From Aestuariivirga litoralis (lineage in GTDB: Bacteria > Pseudomonadota > Alphaproteobacteria > Rhizobiales > Aestuariivirgaceae), in assembly GCF_015714715.1 (NCBI RefSeq), contig NZ_WAHS01000001.1, positions 2,217,659 through 2,281,658 on the forward strand: DNA of 64,000 bases, read 5' to 3'. The notes below the pieces were generated by a model. It was not told where the DNA came from. It made no database searches and saw only the letters and a list, made by a program, of their open reading frames with translations. Every line of letters starts with the position of its first letter. The first letter of the stretch is position 1. Below are positions 56,306-64,000 of this stretch, piece by piece. The position numbers and the translations under genes were made by a program.

Positions 56306-57118
56306 ATGGGCATGCTGAAGGAGGATCGGGTTTTGCGTCCAGCTCCCATGGCACCCCGCGGGCGTGCCGGCGGAAGGACAGTGCAAAAACCGGTGACCAC
56401 CGGGCTGGCCGCCATGTCGCTCGCAAAGAGCTATAAGCAGCGGCCCGTTGTGAGAGGGGTTTCCCTCTCGGTTCAGCGCGGTGAGGCTGTGGGTCTGCTT
56501 GGACCCAACGGTGCCGGCAAGACCACCCTGTTCTATATGATCACAGGGCTGATTGCCGCCGACACGGGTACGGTTTCACTGGATGGTGCTGATATTACCA
56601 ATCTGCCCATGTATCAGCGGGCCAGGCTGGGAATAGGTTATCTGCCCCAGGAAAGCAGTGTTTTCCGCGGGCTGACAGTTGAACAGAATTTGCGTGCGGT
56701 TCTAGAGCTCCATGAGCCCGACAGAGCCAAGCGCGACAGTAAGTTGCGTGAGTTGTATGATGAGTTCTCAATTGCCCATATCAGGCATTCGCCGTCTGTG
56801 GCGCTCTCTGGCGGAGAGCGTCGGCGGGTGGAAATCGCCAGAGCCCTTGCCGCAGATCCCGAGTTCATCCTCCTCGACGAACCTTTCGCCGGGATTGATC
56901 CCATTGCGATCGGTGATATTCGCAAGCTGGTGCGACAGCTTACCGCTCGGGGACTCGGGGTGCTTATTACGGATCACAACGTCCGTGAAACCCTCGAAAT
57001 TATCGATCGTGGCCTCATCGTCCATGAGGGCAACATCCTAACTGAGGGCACGCCGCAGGACATCGTGAACAATGCCGATGTCCGGCGCTATTACCTCGGT
57101 GAAAATTTCCACATTTAA
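56306..57118 (+). CDS. lptB: LPS export ABC transporter ATP-binding protein LptB
   Basis: ATPase powering LPS extraction by LptFG, 270 residues. Walker A is GPNGAGKTT, the signature LSGGERRR, Walker B FILLDEPFAG, and the H-loop ITDHNVRETL. About 30 extra basic N-terminal residues precede the ABC domain compared with E. coli LptB. rpoN follows after a tandem repeat, the standard lptB-rpoN-hpf-ptsN order. Confidence 0.95.
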   Translation: MGMLKEDRVLRPAPMAPRGRAGGRTVQKPVTTGLAAMSLAKSYKQRPVVRGVSLSVQRGEAVGLLGPNGAGKTTLFYMITGLIAADTGTVSLDGADITNLPMYQRARLGIGYLPQESSVFRGLTVEQNLRAVLELHEPDRAKRDSKLRELYDEFSIAHIRHSPSVALSGGERRRVEIARALAADPEFILLDEPFAGIDPIAIGDIRKLVRQLTARGLGVLITDHNVRETLEIIDRGLIVHEGNILTEGTPQDIVNNADVRRYYLGENFHI

Positions 57119-57123
57119 GAAGG

Positions 57124-57223
57124 CGCATCTTTGCGCTCGCGAGTCTGCAACTTGCTCGCCCGATGCATATTTGAAGAAGACGCATCTTTGCGCTCGCAAG
57201 TCTGCAACTTGCTCGCCCGATGC
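57124..57223. repeat. Two tandem copies of a 43-bp palindromic repeat (57-bp period)
   Basis: 57124-57166 and 57181-57223 are identical except for one base (G at 57141, A at 57198). Flanking ATTTNAAGAAG sequence also repeats. Each unit has inverted arms GCATC/GATGC, and copy 1 has a further GCGAG/CTCGC inner arm, which the single change weakens in copy 2 (GCAAG). It fills the lptB-rpoN gap just after the lptB stop. Confidence 0.8.
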
Positions 57224-57308
57224 GCTATGAAACCATTATTTCACTAAGGTTGCAGGTGCGGCGCTGTGTTAATGCGCCCATCAGTCCTTTTGGGCTAGAA
57301 CTTGCATC

Positions 57309-58787
57309 ATGGCTTTAATGCAAAAACTTGCCCTGAAACAGGGGCAATCGCTGGTGATGACGCCGCAACTGCAGCAGGCGATCAAGCTGTTGCAGATGAG
57401 CAATGTCGAAATCCAGGCCTTTGTGGACCAGGAGCTGGAGCGCAACCCGCTTCTCGAGCGCCCTGACGCGCCACAAGAAACTGCAGCCAAGCCCGAAGCT
57501 TCTGATGATGTGCCGGATGCCCCCTTCTCCGCCGGAGATGCACGCGGTGCTGATGGCGATGGTGCTGTATCAGCCTCCGATGGTGTCACACTCGCGCAGG
57601 CTGGCCCCAGCCTTGATCCCGGCTGGCAGAGCATTCGCGGCCAGGGCACCATGTCGCTCGATGGCGAGGCTTCGGATTTTGCCGCCAGTGTCTCTCGCGA
57701 AGATACACTGAGTGAACATCTGACCAAGCAGCTCAATCTGCATTTCCGTGAGCCGCAGGATCTTCTGATCGGGCAATATATTATCGGCGGCGTGAATGAG
57801 CAGGGCTATTTGACCCTAGATGTGGCGGCGATTGCCGAAGCCATGGGCACCGATGAGGCCCAGGTGAACCGCGTGCTGGGTGTGCTGAAAACTTTTGACC
57901 CTGCCGGGGTGTTTGCCAGCGACCTCAAAGAGTGCCTGGCCCTTCAGTTGCGCGAGCGCGACCATTTCGACCCGGCTATGGAAATTCTGGTGGAGAACCT
58001 GCCGCTGGTCGCCAGGCGCGACTATCCGGCTTTGAAGGCGCTGTGCGGCGTTTCGCTGGATGATTTGCATGACATGATTGCCGAGTTGCGCCAGCTCAAC
58101 CCGAAGCCCGGCCACGCCTTTGGCTCAGAGCCGGTGATGCCCGTAATGCCGGATGTGAATGTGCGTGCTGCACCCGATGGATCGTGGATCGTGGAACTCA
58201 ATTCCGAAACGCTGCCGCGCGTGCTGATCAACAACCAATATGCGGCGCACGTGTCAGGCGGGGCATCGCGTGCAGAAGATAAGCAGTTTCTTTCCGAGGC
58301 GCATGCCAATGCATCCTGGCTGGTGAAGAGTCTCGATCAACGGGCGCGCACCATCCTGAAAGTTGCGCAAGAGATCGTGAAGCAGCAGGATGCGTTCCTG
58401 GTGCTCGGCATTGCACATTTGCGGCCCATCACCTTGCGCATGGTGGCGGAAGCCATCGAAATGCATGAATCAACCGTGAGCCGCGTCACCTCGAACAAGT
58501 ATATGGCGACGCCGCGTGGCACTTTTGAGCTAAAATATTTTTTCACCAATGCCATCGCCTCGGCGGAAGCCTCGGGAGAAACGCATTCCTCCGAGTCGGT
58601 GCGGCACCGGATCAAGGAGTTGATCGCGGTCGAGTCGGCTGAGAAAATTCTTTCGGATGATGATCTTGTGGACATCCTGAAGACCGAAAGCATCGACATT
58701 GCCCGGCGCACCGTGGCCAAATACCGAGAATCTCTCAATATTTTATCTTCTGTACAACGCAGGAGAGAGGCCCGCGCGAAGCGCTGA
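57309..58787 (+). CDS. rpoN: RNA polymerase sigma-54 factor
   Basis: Alternative sigma factor for nitrogen and other enhancer-dependent promoters, 492 residues. Region I is at the N-terminus (MTPQLQQAIKLLQMSN, ELERNPLLE), the core-binding region follows, and the RpoN box RRTVAKYRE is near the C-terminus. It could link nitrogen control to the urease operon, though no sigma-54 promoter was identified there. Confidence 0.97.
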   Translation: MALMQKLALKQGQSLVMTPQLQQAIKLLQMSNVEIQAFVDQELERNPLLERPDAPQETAAKPEASDDVPDAPFSAGDARGADGDGAVSASDGVTLAQAGPSLDPGWQSIRGQGTMSLDGEASDFAASVSREDTLSEHLTKQLNLHFREPQDLLIGQYIIGGVNEQGYLTLDVAAIAEAMGTDEAQVNRVLGVLKTFDPAGVFASDLKECLALQLRERDHFDPAMEILVENLPLVARRDYPALKALCGVSLDDLHDMIAELRQLNPKPGHAFGSEPVMPVMPDVNVRAAPDGSWIVELNSETLPRVLINNQYAAHVSGGASRAEDKQFLSEAHANASWLVKSLDQRARTILKVAQEIVKQQDAFLVLGIAHLRPITLRMVAEAIEMHESTVSRVTSNKYMATPRGTFELKYFFTNAIASAEASGETHSSESVRHRIKELIAVESAEKILSDDDLVDILKTESIDIARRTVAKYRESLNILSSVQRRREARAKR

Positions 58788-58965
58788 TTAAGGTTGACTT
58801 GGGCCAGCACCCAACCTATGCCCCGCCAAATTCGAGGCCGGGAATGGGAGCCCTGCCTTAAACGACCAATCAATTTGGCTCCAATATTGTTGCTGCGTGG
58901 CTGTTGACGAAACCGCTGCAAAGGACCATTTGTGAAGTCACCGGACATCAGCAAGGATTAGGCCC

Positions 58966-59544
58966 ATGCAGATCAAAATTACCGGCAAGCACATCGATGT
59001 CGGCGACGGTCTCCGTCAACACATCGAGGAGCGCCTGCAAAGTTTCCGGGAACGTTTTTTCGAAGGATCCGTACATGGCAATGTGACTGTTGAAAAACAG
59101 CGCGGACGCTTCCTGTCGGATTGCAGCCTGCATCTGGCCACCGGCCTGCATCTGCAGGCGCATTCGGAAAACGCCGACCCGATGGCGTGTGTTGATCTCT
59201 CGCTCAATCATCTCGAAAAGCAGCTTAAGAAATACAAGCAGCGCCTGAAGGACCATCACCGCCATCCGCGCCCGGCCCAGGAGCTGAGCGAAGCGATGTC
59301 CTATGTCATCGAGCATGAAGACCACGAGGAAGAAGCACCAGGTGGTGCCAGTCCGCCGGTCATCGCTGAAAATGCGGCCATCATCCCTCAGCTTTCGGTG
59401 GGTGAGGCTGTTATGCAGCTCGATATTTCGACGACGCCGTTCGTCGTGTTCCACAACACGAAGGAAGGCCGCCTGAACGTGGTGTATCGCCGCCCCGATG
59501 GCAATATCGGATGGCTTGATCCCCGCCAGCCGGTGCGCGCGTAA
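58966..59544 (+). CDS. hpf: Ribosome hibernation promoting factor, long form
   Basis: Dimerises 70S ribosomes in stationary phase, 192 residues. The N-terminal domain (1-105) begins MQIKITGKHIDVGDGLRQHIEERL. The C-terminal dimerisation domain (about 130-192) contains VMQLDISTTPFVVFHN and LNVVYRRPDGNIGWLDP, typical of long HPF. The 178 bases before it hold no gene; ptsN follows. Confidence 0.96.
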   Translation: MQIKITGKHIDVGDGLRQHIEERLQSFRERFFEGSVHGNVTVEKQRGRFLSDCSLHLATGLHLQAHSENADPMACVDLSLNHLEKQLKKYKQRLKDHHRHPRPAQELSEAMSYVIEHEDHEEEAPGGASPPVIAENAAIIPQLSVGEAVMQLDISTTPFVVFHNTKEGRLNVVYRRPDGNIGWLDPRQPVRA

Positions 59545-59554
59545 GGACGAGATG

Positions 59555-60034
59555 ATGAAGATTGGGGACTTTATCGATTCGCGTGCCGTTATTCCTTTGC
59601 TCAAGGCCACGACCAAGAAACAAGCACTGCAGGACATTGCCCAGCAACTGGCTGCGATCATTGCCATTGACCAAAGGGTGATCTTTGAAACGCTGCTGAC
59701 GCGTGAAAAGCTGGGCTCGACCGGGTTGGGCCAAGGCATCGCCATTCCACATGGCCGCCTTCCGGGCCTTACCCAAGTGACCGGGCTTTTTGCCAAGCTG
59801 GAAAAGCCGATTGATTATGATGCGGTGGACGGCAAGCCTGTCGATCTGATTTTCGCTTTGCTGTCTCCGGATCATGCTGGTGCAGATCATCTCACGGCGC
59901 TGGCCAAGATTTCCCGCGTGATGCGGGCACCTGCCGCTGTCTCGAAGCTCCGCGCCACCAACACGACGGAAGGCCTCTATGCGGTGCTGACCGAGCCTGT
60001 TGCCGCACCGGCAACGCCGGCGAGCGCTGCTTAA
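59555..60034 (+). CDS. ptsN: Nitrogen-regulatory PTS protein EIIA(Ntr)
   Basis: Phosphocarrier of the nitrogen PTS, 159 residues from the ATG at 59555, 7 bases after AGGA (the ATG at 59552 is also possible). The phosphorylated His is in GIAIPHGRLPG near residue 66. It follows hpf and rpoN in the conserved order and ends 9 bases from the convergent S24 regulator gene. Confidence 0.95.
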   Translation: MKIGDFIDSRAVIPLLKATTKKQALQDIAQQLAAIIAIDQRVIFETLLTREKLGSTGLGQGIAIPHGRLPGLTQVTGLFAKLEKPIDYDAVDGKPVDLIFALLSPDHAGADHLTALAKISRVMRAPAAVSKLRATNTTEGLYAVLTEPVAAPATPASAA

Positions 60035-60043
60035 GAAGACAGC

Positions 60044-60679
60044 TTACTGGCTGGCCCAGATGATGCGGGCCATCCAATCAATATCCTTCATATCGAAGAC
60101 CTTGGTTTCATGGCTGGTATTGAATGAGGCCAGTTCAAGCGTGCGCGCGGTCTGGCGCTGCATGACCTTGGCCATCACCTGCCCGTCATTGGTGCGCACC
60201 ACGACGCGGTCACCCTTGCGGATGGTGGCAGAGGGCGAGACGACGATAATGTCACCCTCGCGGTAAACTGGCACCATCGAGTCACCGGTGATTTCCAGTG
60301 CATAGGCCGAAGGATCGGTGACGCCAGGCACATCAATCTCTTCCCAGCCAGTACCAGCCGGAAAACCGGAATCATCGAAGAACCCACCCTTGCCCGCCTT
60401 GGCAATGCCGAGCAGCGGAATTTGCTTCAGGCGTGGCGGCGCACCCTTGCGTCCGCTGAGGAGATCCATGAATTCCTCAACCGAAGCGCCCGAGGCACCC
60501 AGCACCAGTGAAATCGATTCCATCGTGGGCCAGCGCGGACGGCCATCCGGGCTGGCACGCTTTGAAGGATTGAAAGAGGTGGGATCAAGGCCGGCTTTCT
60601 TGGCGAGGCCAGAGGCCGAAAAACCGTAGCGTTCCGCAATCGTGTCAATTGCGCTCCAGACCTGCTTTTGTGTAAACAT
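60044..60679 (-). CDS. HTH-S24 (LexA/CI-like) transcriptional regulator
   Basis: A 211-residue protein with an N-terminal helix-turn-helix (about residues 5-75, SASGLAKKAGLDPTSFN) and a C-terminal S24 peptidase-like domain. The catalytic Ser is in GDSMVPVYREGDIIVV and the Lys in GQVMAKVM. A LexA-type Ala-Gly cleavage site is not clear; IAKAGKGG is a possible candidate. No prophage genes are around it, so it is a chromosomal regulator of unknown regulon. Confidence 0.88.
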   Translation of the reverse strand: MFTQKQVWSAIDTIAERYGFSASGLAKKAGLDPTSFNPSKRASPDGRPRWPTMESISLVLGASGASVEEFMDLLSGRKGAPPRLKQIPLLGIAKAGKGGFFDDSGFPAGTGWEEIDVPGVTDPSAYALEITGDSMVPVYREGDIIVVSPSATIRKGDRVVVRTNDGQVMAKVMQRQTARTLELASFNTSHETKVFDMKDIDWMARIIWASQ

Positions 60680-60789
60680 GGATGCCGCCTCTATAGAAAT
60701 AATGCCCGCCTATAGGAACGTTTACCTCTCCTTGGCTGAAATAATCAAGCACTTTTTCTTCTCTGAAAAACGCGGCGCAAGGATTTGAT

Positions 60790-61134
60790 GTGGCAAAAAT
60801 TTTCAAGATCATCGACAAAGCTGCGTATGAATTGGCCTCGCAAAAAGGCCGGTTTGAAGGTGCCGAGATTGACCTGAAGGACGGCTACATCCACTTCTCC
60901 AGCGGCACGCAGATGCAGGAGACCGCGCGGCGGCATTTTGCTGGACGCGCCAACCTGATGCTACTGGCGGTGGATGCAGAGGCTTTGGGGGAAGCGCTGA
61001 AATGGGAAGCCTCGCGCGGCGGGCAATTGTTCCCGCATCTCTATGGCGTGCTGGAAATGCGCCATGTGGTATGGGCCAAGCCCTTGCCGTGGAATGGCGC
61101 GGAACATGATTTTCCGGCGGAAGCATTTGCATGA
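60790..61134 (+). CDS. DUF952 family protein
   Basis: A 114-residue conserved protein of unknown function, GTG start. DUF952 features are IFKIIDKAAYELA, DGYIHFSSGTQMQETARRHF, LFPHLYG and the acidic/His positions typical of the family. It overlaps pyrD by ATGA, a pairing that probably reflects co-expression rather than a pyrimidine role. Confidence 0.88.
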   Translation: MAKIFKIIDKAAYELASQKGRFEGAEIDLKDGYIHFSSGTQMQETARRHFAGRANLMLLAVDAEALGEALKWEASRGGQLFPHLYGVLEMRHVVWAKPLPWNGAEHDFPAEAFA

Positions 61135-62108
61135 GCCTGGCCTTCGCCCTCAGCAAGCCCTTCCTGCATGCGATGGATGCGGAAAGCTCACACCGTGCGA
61201 CCATCGCGCTGTTGAAATGCGCACCGAAGCTGGGCGCGCCGCTCACGTCGGCGAAGTTGAAGCGCAAAGTTTTGGGGCTCGATTTTCCAAATCCGGTGGG
61301 CTTGGCACCGGGTTTTGACAAGAATGCTGAAGTGCCGGATGCAATGCTGGCGCAGGGTTTTGGTTTTGTGGAAATTGGCACGGTCACCCCTCTGCCGCAG
61401 GCCGGCAATACAAAGCCCCGCCTATTCCGGCTGAGCGAGGATATGGCGGTGATCAACCGCATGGGCTTCAACAATGAGGGCCATGACGTTGTGTTGCAGC
61501 GATTGGTGGCGCGGCGCGCCCGAGGCGGCATTGTCGGCGTGAATATCGGGGCCAACAAAGACGCCAGCGACCGCATCGCTGATTATGTGACCGGCATGAA
61601 AGTGTTCGAAAATGTTGCGAGCTACATCACCATCAACATCTCATCGCCCAATACGCCGGGCCTGCGCAATTTGCAGGGCAAGGCTGATCTGCAGCGCCTG
61701 CTGGAGCGGGTGAATGCCGCCCGCAAGACGTCCAAGCCCGTGTTGCTGAAAATTGCACCCGATCTGGCGGAGGCTGATCTGGCTGATATTGCCAGCGTGG
61801 TACAAGGCGGTGCAGTGGATGGCGTGATCATTTCCAACACCACGCTGTCACGGCTGGGCCTGCGCTCGCCTCACGCAGGCGAACAGGGCGGGCTTTCGGG
61901 TGCGCCGCTGTTTGATCTTTCCACCCAATGCCTGGCCAGTTTTCACCGGCTGACTGAAGGCAAAATTCCGTTGATCGGCGTGGGCGGGATTACCAGTGCG
62001 GAAACGGCTCTCGCCAAATTTCGTGCCGGGGCCAGCTTGGTGCAGATCTATTCCGGCTTGGTGTTCAAGGGACCTGCACTCGTGCGCGAGATTTGCGCTG
62101 CGCTTTAG
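61131..62108 (+). CDS. pyrD: Dihydroorotate dehydrogenase, class 2
   Basis: Quinone-linked oxidation of dihydroorotate to orotate in pyrimidine synthesis, 325 residues. Conserved blocks are NPVGLAPGFDKNAE, EIGTVTPLPQAGNTKPRLFRL, NRMGFNNEG, NISSPNTPGLRNLQ (catalytic Ser), and LIGVGGITS with QIYSGLVFKGP for FMN phosphate. The N-terminal membrane-contact helix is present. Confidence 0.97.
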   Translation: MSLAFALSKPFLHAMDAESSHRATIALLKCAPKLGAPLTSAKLKRKVLGLDFPNPVGLAPGFDKNAEVPDAMLAQGFGFVEIGTVTPLPQAGNTKPRLFRLSEDMAVINRMGFNNEGHDVVLQRLVARRARGGIVGVNIGANKDASDRIADYVTGMKVFENVASYITINISSPNTPGLRNLQGKADLQRLLERVNAARKTSKPVLLKIAPDLAEADLADIASVVQGGAVDGVIISNTTLSRLGLRSPHAGEQGGLSGAPLFDLSTQCLASFHRLTEGKIPLIGVGGITSAETALAKFRAGASLVQIYSGLVFKGPALVREICAAL

Positions 62109-63016
62109 AACGGACTGACGGGCAGATAGGAACTCAAGATTTTCGAGGTTGTGCCCTTGTCCTGCAACTGGTCCAATGCGTGATCGAAGGCATCGCGCAG
62201 CTCGGAATCCTCGGTGCGCGTGAGCATCACCATGCCATGGGTGAAGGTGGATTTGTCGACGAAGGACTGGCCTAAAGGCGCGCAGCATTCACGCGCATCC
62301 GATCCCTTCAACCAGAACGAGGCCTGCAACGAGTCGGCAAAGGCCACATCCAGCCCGCCGGTGCGCAGGGCTTCAAACAGCGCATCTGTTGCCGTGAAGG
62401 GAACCAGGTTTGAACGGTCATAATGCGTCTTCAGGAACAGTTCCTGCTGGCTGCCCTTGATGAAACCCAGTCTCCTCCCGGTGAGCGACTTTTCATCTGG
62501 TCCCGTCAGGTTGGTGCCGTTGCGCACCAGGAATTGCGAGAAGGAATAATAATACGGCCGCGTAGCGCTGAACGACGCCATGGTCTGCGCATTGGCCAGC
62601 GGACCGGCAATCACCGCATTGCCCTGCTTTCCTTTCAAGGCGTCAAGCAAGCCAGCAAAGGGCAGCGTTTTCACCTGGCATTGAATCTTCAATTCGGCGC
62701 AGGCGGCGACGGCGAGTTCCACTGAAATGCCATTCAAATGTCCGTCCGCCGCCTTGAAGCTGAAGGGGGCAAAATCCTCGTCGGTCAAAAGCACCAGAGT
62801 CTTCGGGAGAACGGCCTGCGGGGCGGGTGCGGAGCGGTCAATATGACGGAACAGCGGGAACTGGAGCGCCTCGGCTGCGGCTGCGACGCCAGGGGTCGCA
62901 ACAATCCAAAGTAGCATTGCTGCAACGAAATACAGCCTTCGGCTTATGGCCCCTGTAATTTGAATCGCGCTTTGATTGCAACCAGGGGACGCGGTAGAAA
63001 CCCGTTTGTTTGGCAT
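62105..63016 (-). CDS. Periplasmic substrate-binding protein, PBP3/amino-acid type
   Basis: A 303-residue solute-binding-like protein from the ATG at 63014-63016. A hydrophobic signal segment (LYFVAAMLLWIVATPGVAAAA) starts about 27 residues in, an unusually long n-region. The body has FAPFSFKAADGHLNGISVELAVAAC, GPLANAQTMASFSATRPYYYS and a C-terminal SELRDAFDHALDQLQ, the family-3 pattern. No permease is adjacent. The start overlaps the divergent glycosyltransferase start within CATG, so one of the two starts may be wrong. Confidence 0.82.
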   Translation of the reverse strand: MPNKRVSTASPGCNQSAIQITGAISRRLYFVAAMLLWIVATPGVAAAAEALQFPLFRHIDRSAPAPQAVLPKTLVLLTDEDFAPFSFKAADGHLNGISVELAVAACAELKIQCQVKTLPFAGLLDALKGKQGNAVIAGPLANAQTMASFSATRPYYYSFSQFLVRNGTNLTGPDEKSLTGRRLGFIKGSQQELFLKTHYDRSNLVPFTATDALFEALRTGGLDVAFADSLQASFWLKGSDARECCAPLGQSFVDKSTFTHGMVMLTRTEDSELRDAFDHALDQLQDKGTTSKILSSYLPVSPF

Positions 63017-64000
63017 GGGCGTAGAATACCTCGAAGTTTGGAAAAGCAAAGCGGGCATTGGCCATATATCGCCTGCTCCCTGGCAAGTCTTGCCTGAAGT
63101 TTTACCAAACGTGCCGACAGAGACTTTGGAAGGCATTATTCCGCAACTCAGCGGTGCTCAGATTGCCCGCATGCTGCGCGACCGTCTGGTACCGTTGGCA
63201 GATGGCAGCTTTGCCGATGCGGCGCCTTGGATGAGACGCATCACCTCAGACCCGCGGCGCCGCATCGCGGCGCAAGTTTCGGCCGACCAGTTTCATAATG
63301 CCGTGTTTCATCAACTCGGCAAAAAACTGATGCAGGTCTCGGTCAACCGTTTACGGCGACAGGCACCCATCTTTTCTGCCCAAGCGCGCGTGCCCCGCAT
63401 GCAGGCTTTTCTCATCCTGCTGGGTGTTGCCGCCGTGGTGGCGCCCTTTATTTTTGCACCATTGCAAACAGCCTTAAACGGGCTGTGCGAATTCTTCAGT
63501 CTGGTTTTCTTCGCTACGCTCTGGATCAGGTTCCTGGCGCTGGTGACCAAAAAGAAGCGGACACGCGCTGCGCCCCAACTGCACGATGGATTGCTGCCGG
63601 TCTATACAGTGCTGGTGCCGCTCTACCGTGAGGCTGGGATGCTTGCGCAATTGGTGCGCGCCATGAATGAATTGGACTACCCACACGAAAAACTCGACGT
63701 TAAATTGCTGCTTGAAGAAGGCGACTTGCCCACGCTGACGGCTGTCCAGCGGATGGTGTTGCCGCCCTTCATCGAAGTGCTAATCGCGCCGAAAGGCAAG
63801 CCCCAGACCAAGCCACGTGCTTTGAATTACGGTCTGCAATTTGCGCGTGGCGCTCTCCTCACCATTTTCGATGCCGAGGATATTCCTGATCCCATGCAAT
63901 TGCGCCGCGCCGCATCGGCTTTTGCCGAGCTGCCAGAACGCGTCGCCTGCCTGCAAGCCGAGCTGGCATTCCATAATGCCGATGAAAACTGGTTGGCCCG
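63015..64000 (+). CDS. Family 2 glycosyltransferase, partial (3' end outside window)
   Basis: The frame from the ATG at 63015 stays open to the window end, 328 residues seen. GTG at 63111 and ATG at 63171 are later possible starts. Residues about 10-110 are a soluble N-terminal domain, residues about 130-185 carry two membrane helices, and a GT2 domain follows: YTVLVPLYREAGML, then TKPRALNYGLQFARGALLTIFDAEDIPDP with the acidic catalytic triplet. The architecture recalls large rhizobial processive glycosyltransferases, but the product cannot be named. Confidence 0.85.
   Translation, partial: MGVEYLEVWKSKAGIGHISPAPWQVLPEVLPNVPTETLEGIIPQLSGAQIARMLRDRLVPLADGSFADAAPWMRRITSDPRRRIAAQVSADQFHNAVFHQLGKKLMQVSVNRLRRQAPIFSAQARVPRMQAFLILLGVAAVVAPFIFAPLQTALNGLCEFFSLVFFATLWIRFLALVTKKKRTRAAPQLHDGLLPVYTVLVPLYREAGMLAQLVRAMNELDYPHEKLDVKLLLEEGDLPTLTAVQRMVLPPFIEVLIAPKGKPQTKPRALNYGLQFARGALLTIFDAEDIPDPMQLRRAASAFAELPERVACLQAELAFHNADENWLA

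Noticed and set aside
57124..57223. CRISPR-like repeats
   Set aside because: Only two units, with a spacer of about 14 bases that itself partly repeats, and no cas genes.
58860..58965. Sigma-54 promoter upstream of hpf
   Set aside because: TGGC followed by TTGTTGC at about 58874-58891 lacks the strict GG-N10-GC spacing.
60044..60679. Prophage repressor
   Set aside because: The S24 regulator stands among ptsN, a DUF952 gene and pyrD with no phage or integrase genes, so a resident chromosomal regulator is more likely.

Overview
The window looks like ordinary chromosome of an alphaproteobacterium, most likely in the Hyphomicrobiales (Rhizobiales); I do not assign a genus. Pointers are the zwf-pgl-edd Entner-Doudoroff operon, a complete ureDABCEFG urease operon, an MbfA-type ferritin/iron exporter behind an Irr-like iron control element, a RhaS/T/P/Q-type sugar ABC importer with a DeoR regulator, an NDUFA9-like protein and the lptC-lptA-lptB-rpoN-hpf-ptsN order. 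The sequence is GC-rich by eye, genes are densely packed, and many are coupled by ATGA or GTGA overlaps. I see no prophage, integrase, transposase or CRISPR array.

Layout. 1-6.3 kb: central sugar metabolism (partial edd, pgl and zwf on minus; a PfkB sugar kinase and hrpB on plus). 6.3-12.3 kb: a small secreted protein, serine dehydratase, an EamA transporter, DNA polymerase I and tRNA-Arg(CCG). 12.3-21.1 kb: the most unusual block. A sugar ABC importer and DeoR repressor (minus) diverge from four translationally coupled genes (plus): a histidine-box membrane hydroxylase, an aldo/keto reductase, a creatininase-family hydrolase and a MocE-type Rieske ferredoxin. This reads as an uncharacterised pathway that imports and oxidatively processes a sugar-like, perhaps O-methylated, compound. 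21.1-25.9 kb: the urease operon, convergent with it. 26-32.3 kb: a Crp/Fnr regulator, an odd short-D-loop tRNA-Cys, a second EamA transporter, a SerC-like/SerA-like fusion protein and mbfA.

32.3-46 kb: lepA, a histidine phosphatase, pgi, pheT-pheS, rplT-rpmI and infC on minus. infC is separated from rpmI by about 4.9 kb carrying a broken Flp-pilin gene, a DUF1127 protein facing a MocR regulator, a GIY-YIG gene bracketed by inverted palindromic repeats, and a large secreted SGNH hydrolase. 46-52.3 kb: hydrolase, SDR, queG, GST, uppP, an NDUFA9-like protein, a duplicated-domain secreted protein and tRNA-Leu(CAG). 52.5-64 kb: a glycosyltransferase and methyltransferase, RNase D, LPS export genes (lptC, lptA, lptB), rpoN, hpf, ptsN, an S24 regulator, a DUF952 protein, pyrD, a periplasmic binding protein and a glycosyltransferase cut by the window end.

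Metabolic reading: pgi, zwf, pgl and edd would feed hexoses into the Entner-Doudoroff route, with the kinase probably supplying fructose-6-phosphate. All functional assignments come from motif recognition alone; no database search was possible. No gene-free stretch exceeds about 260 bases.
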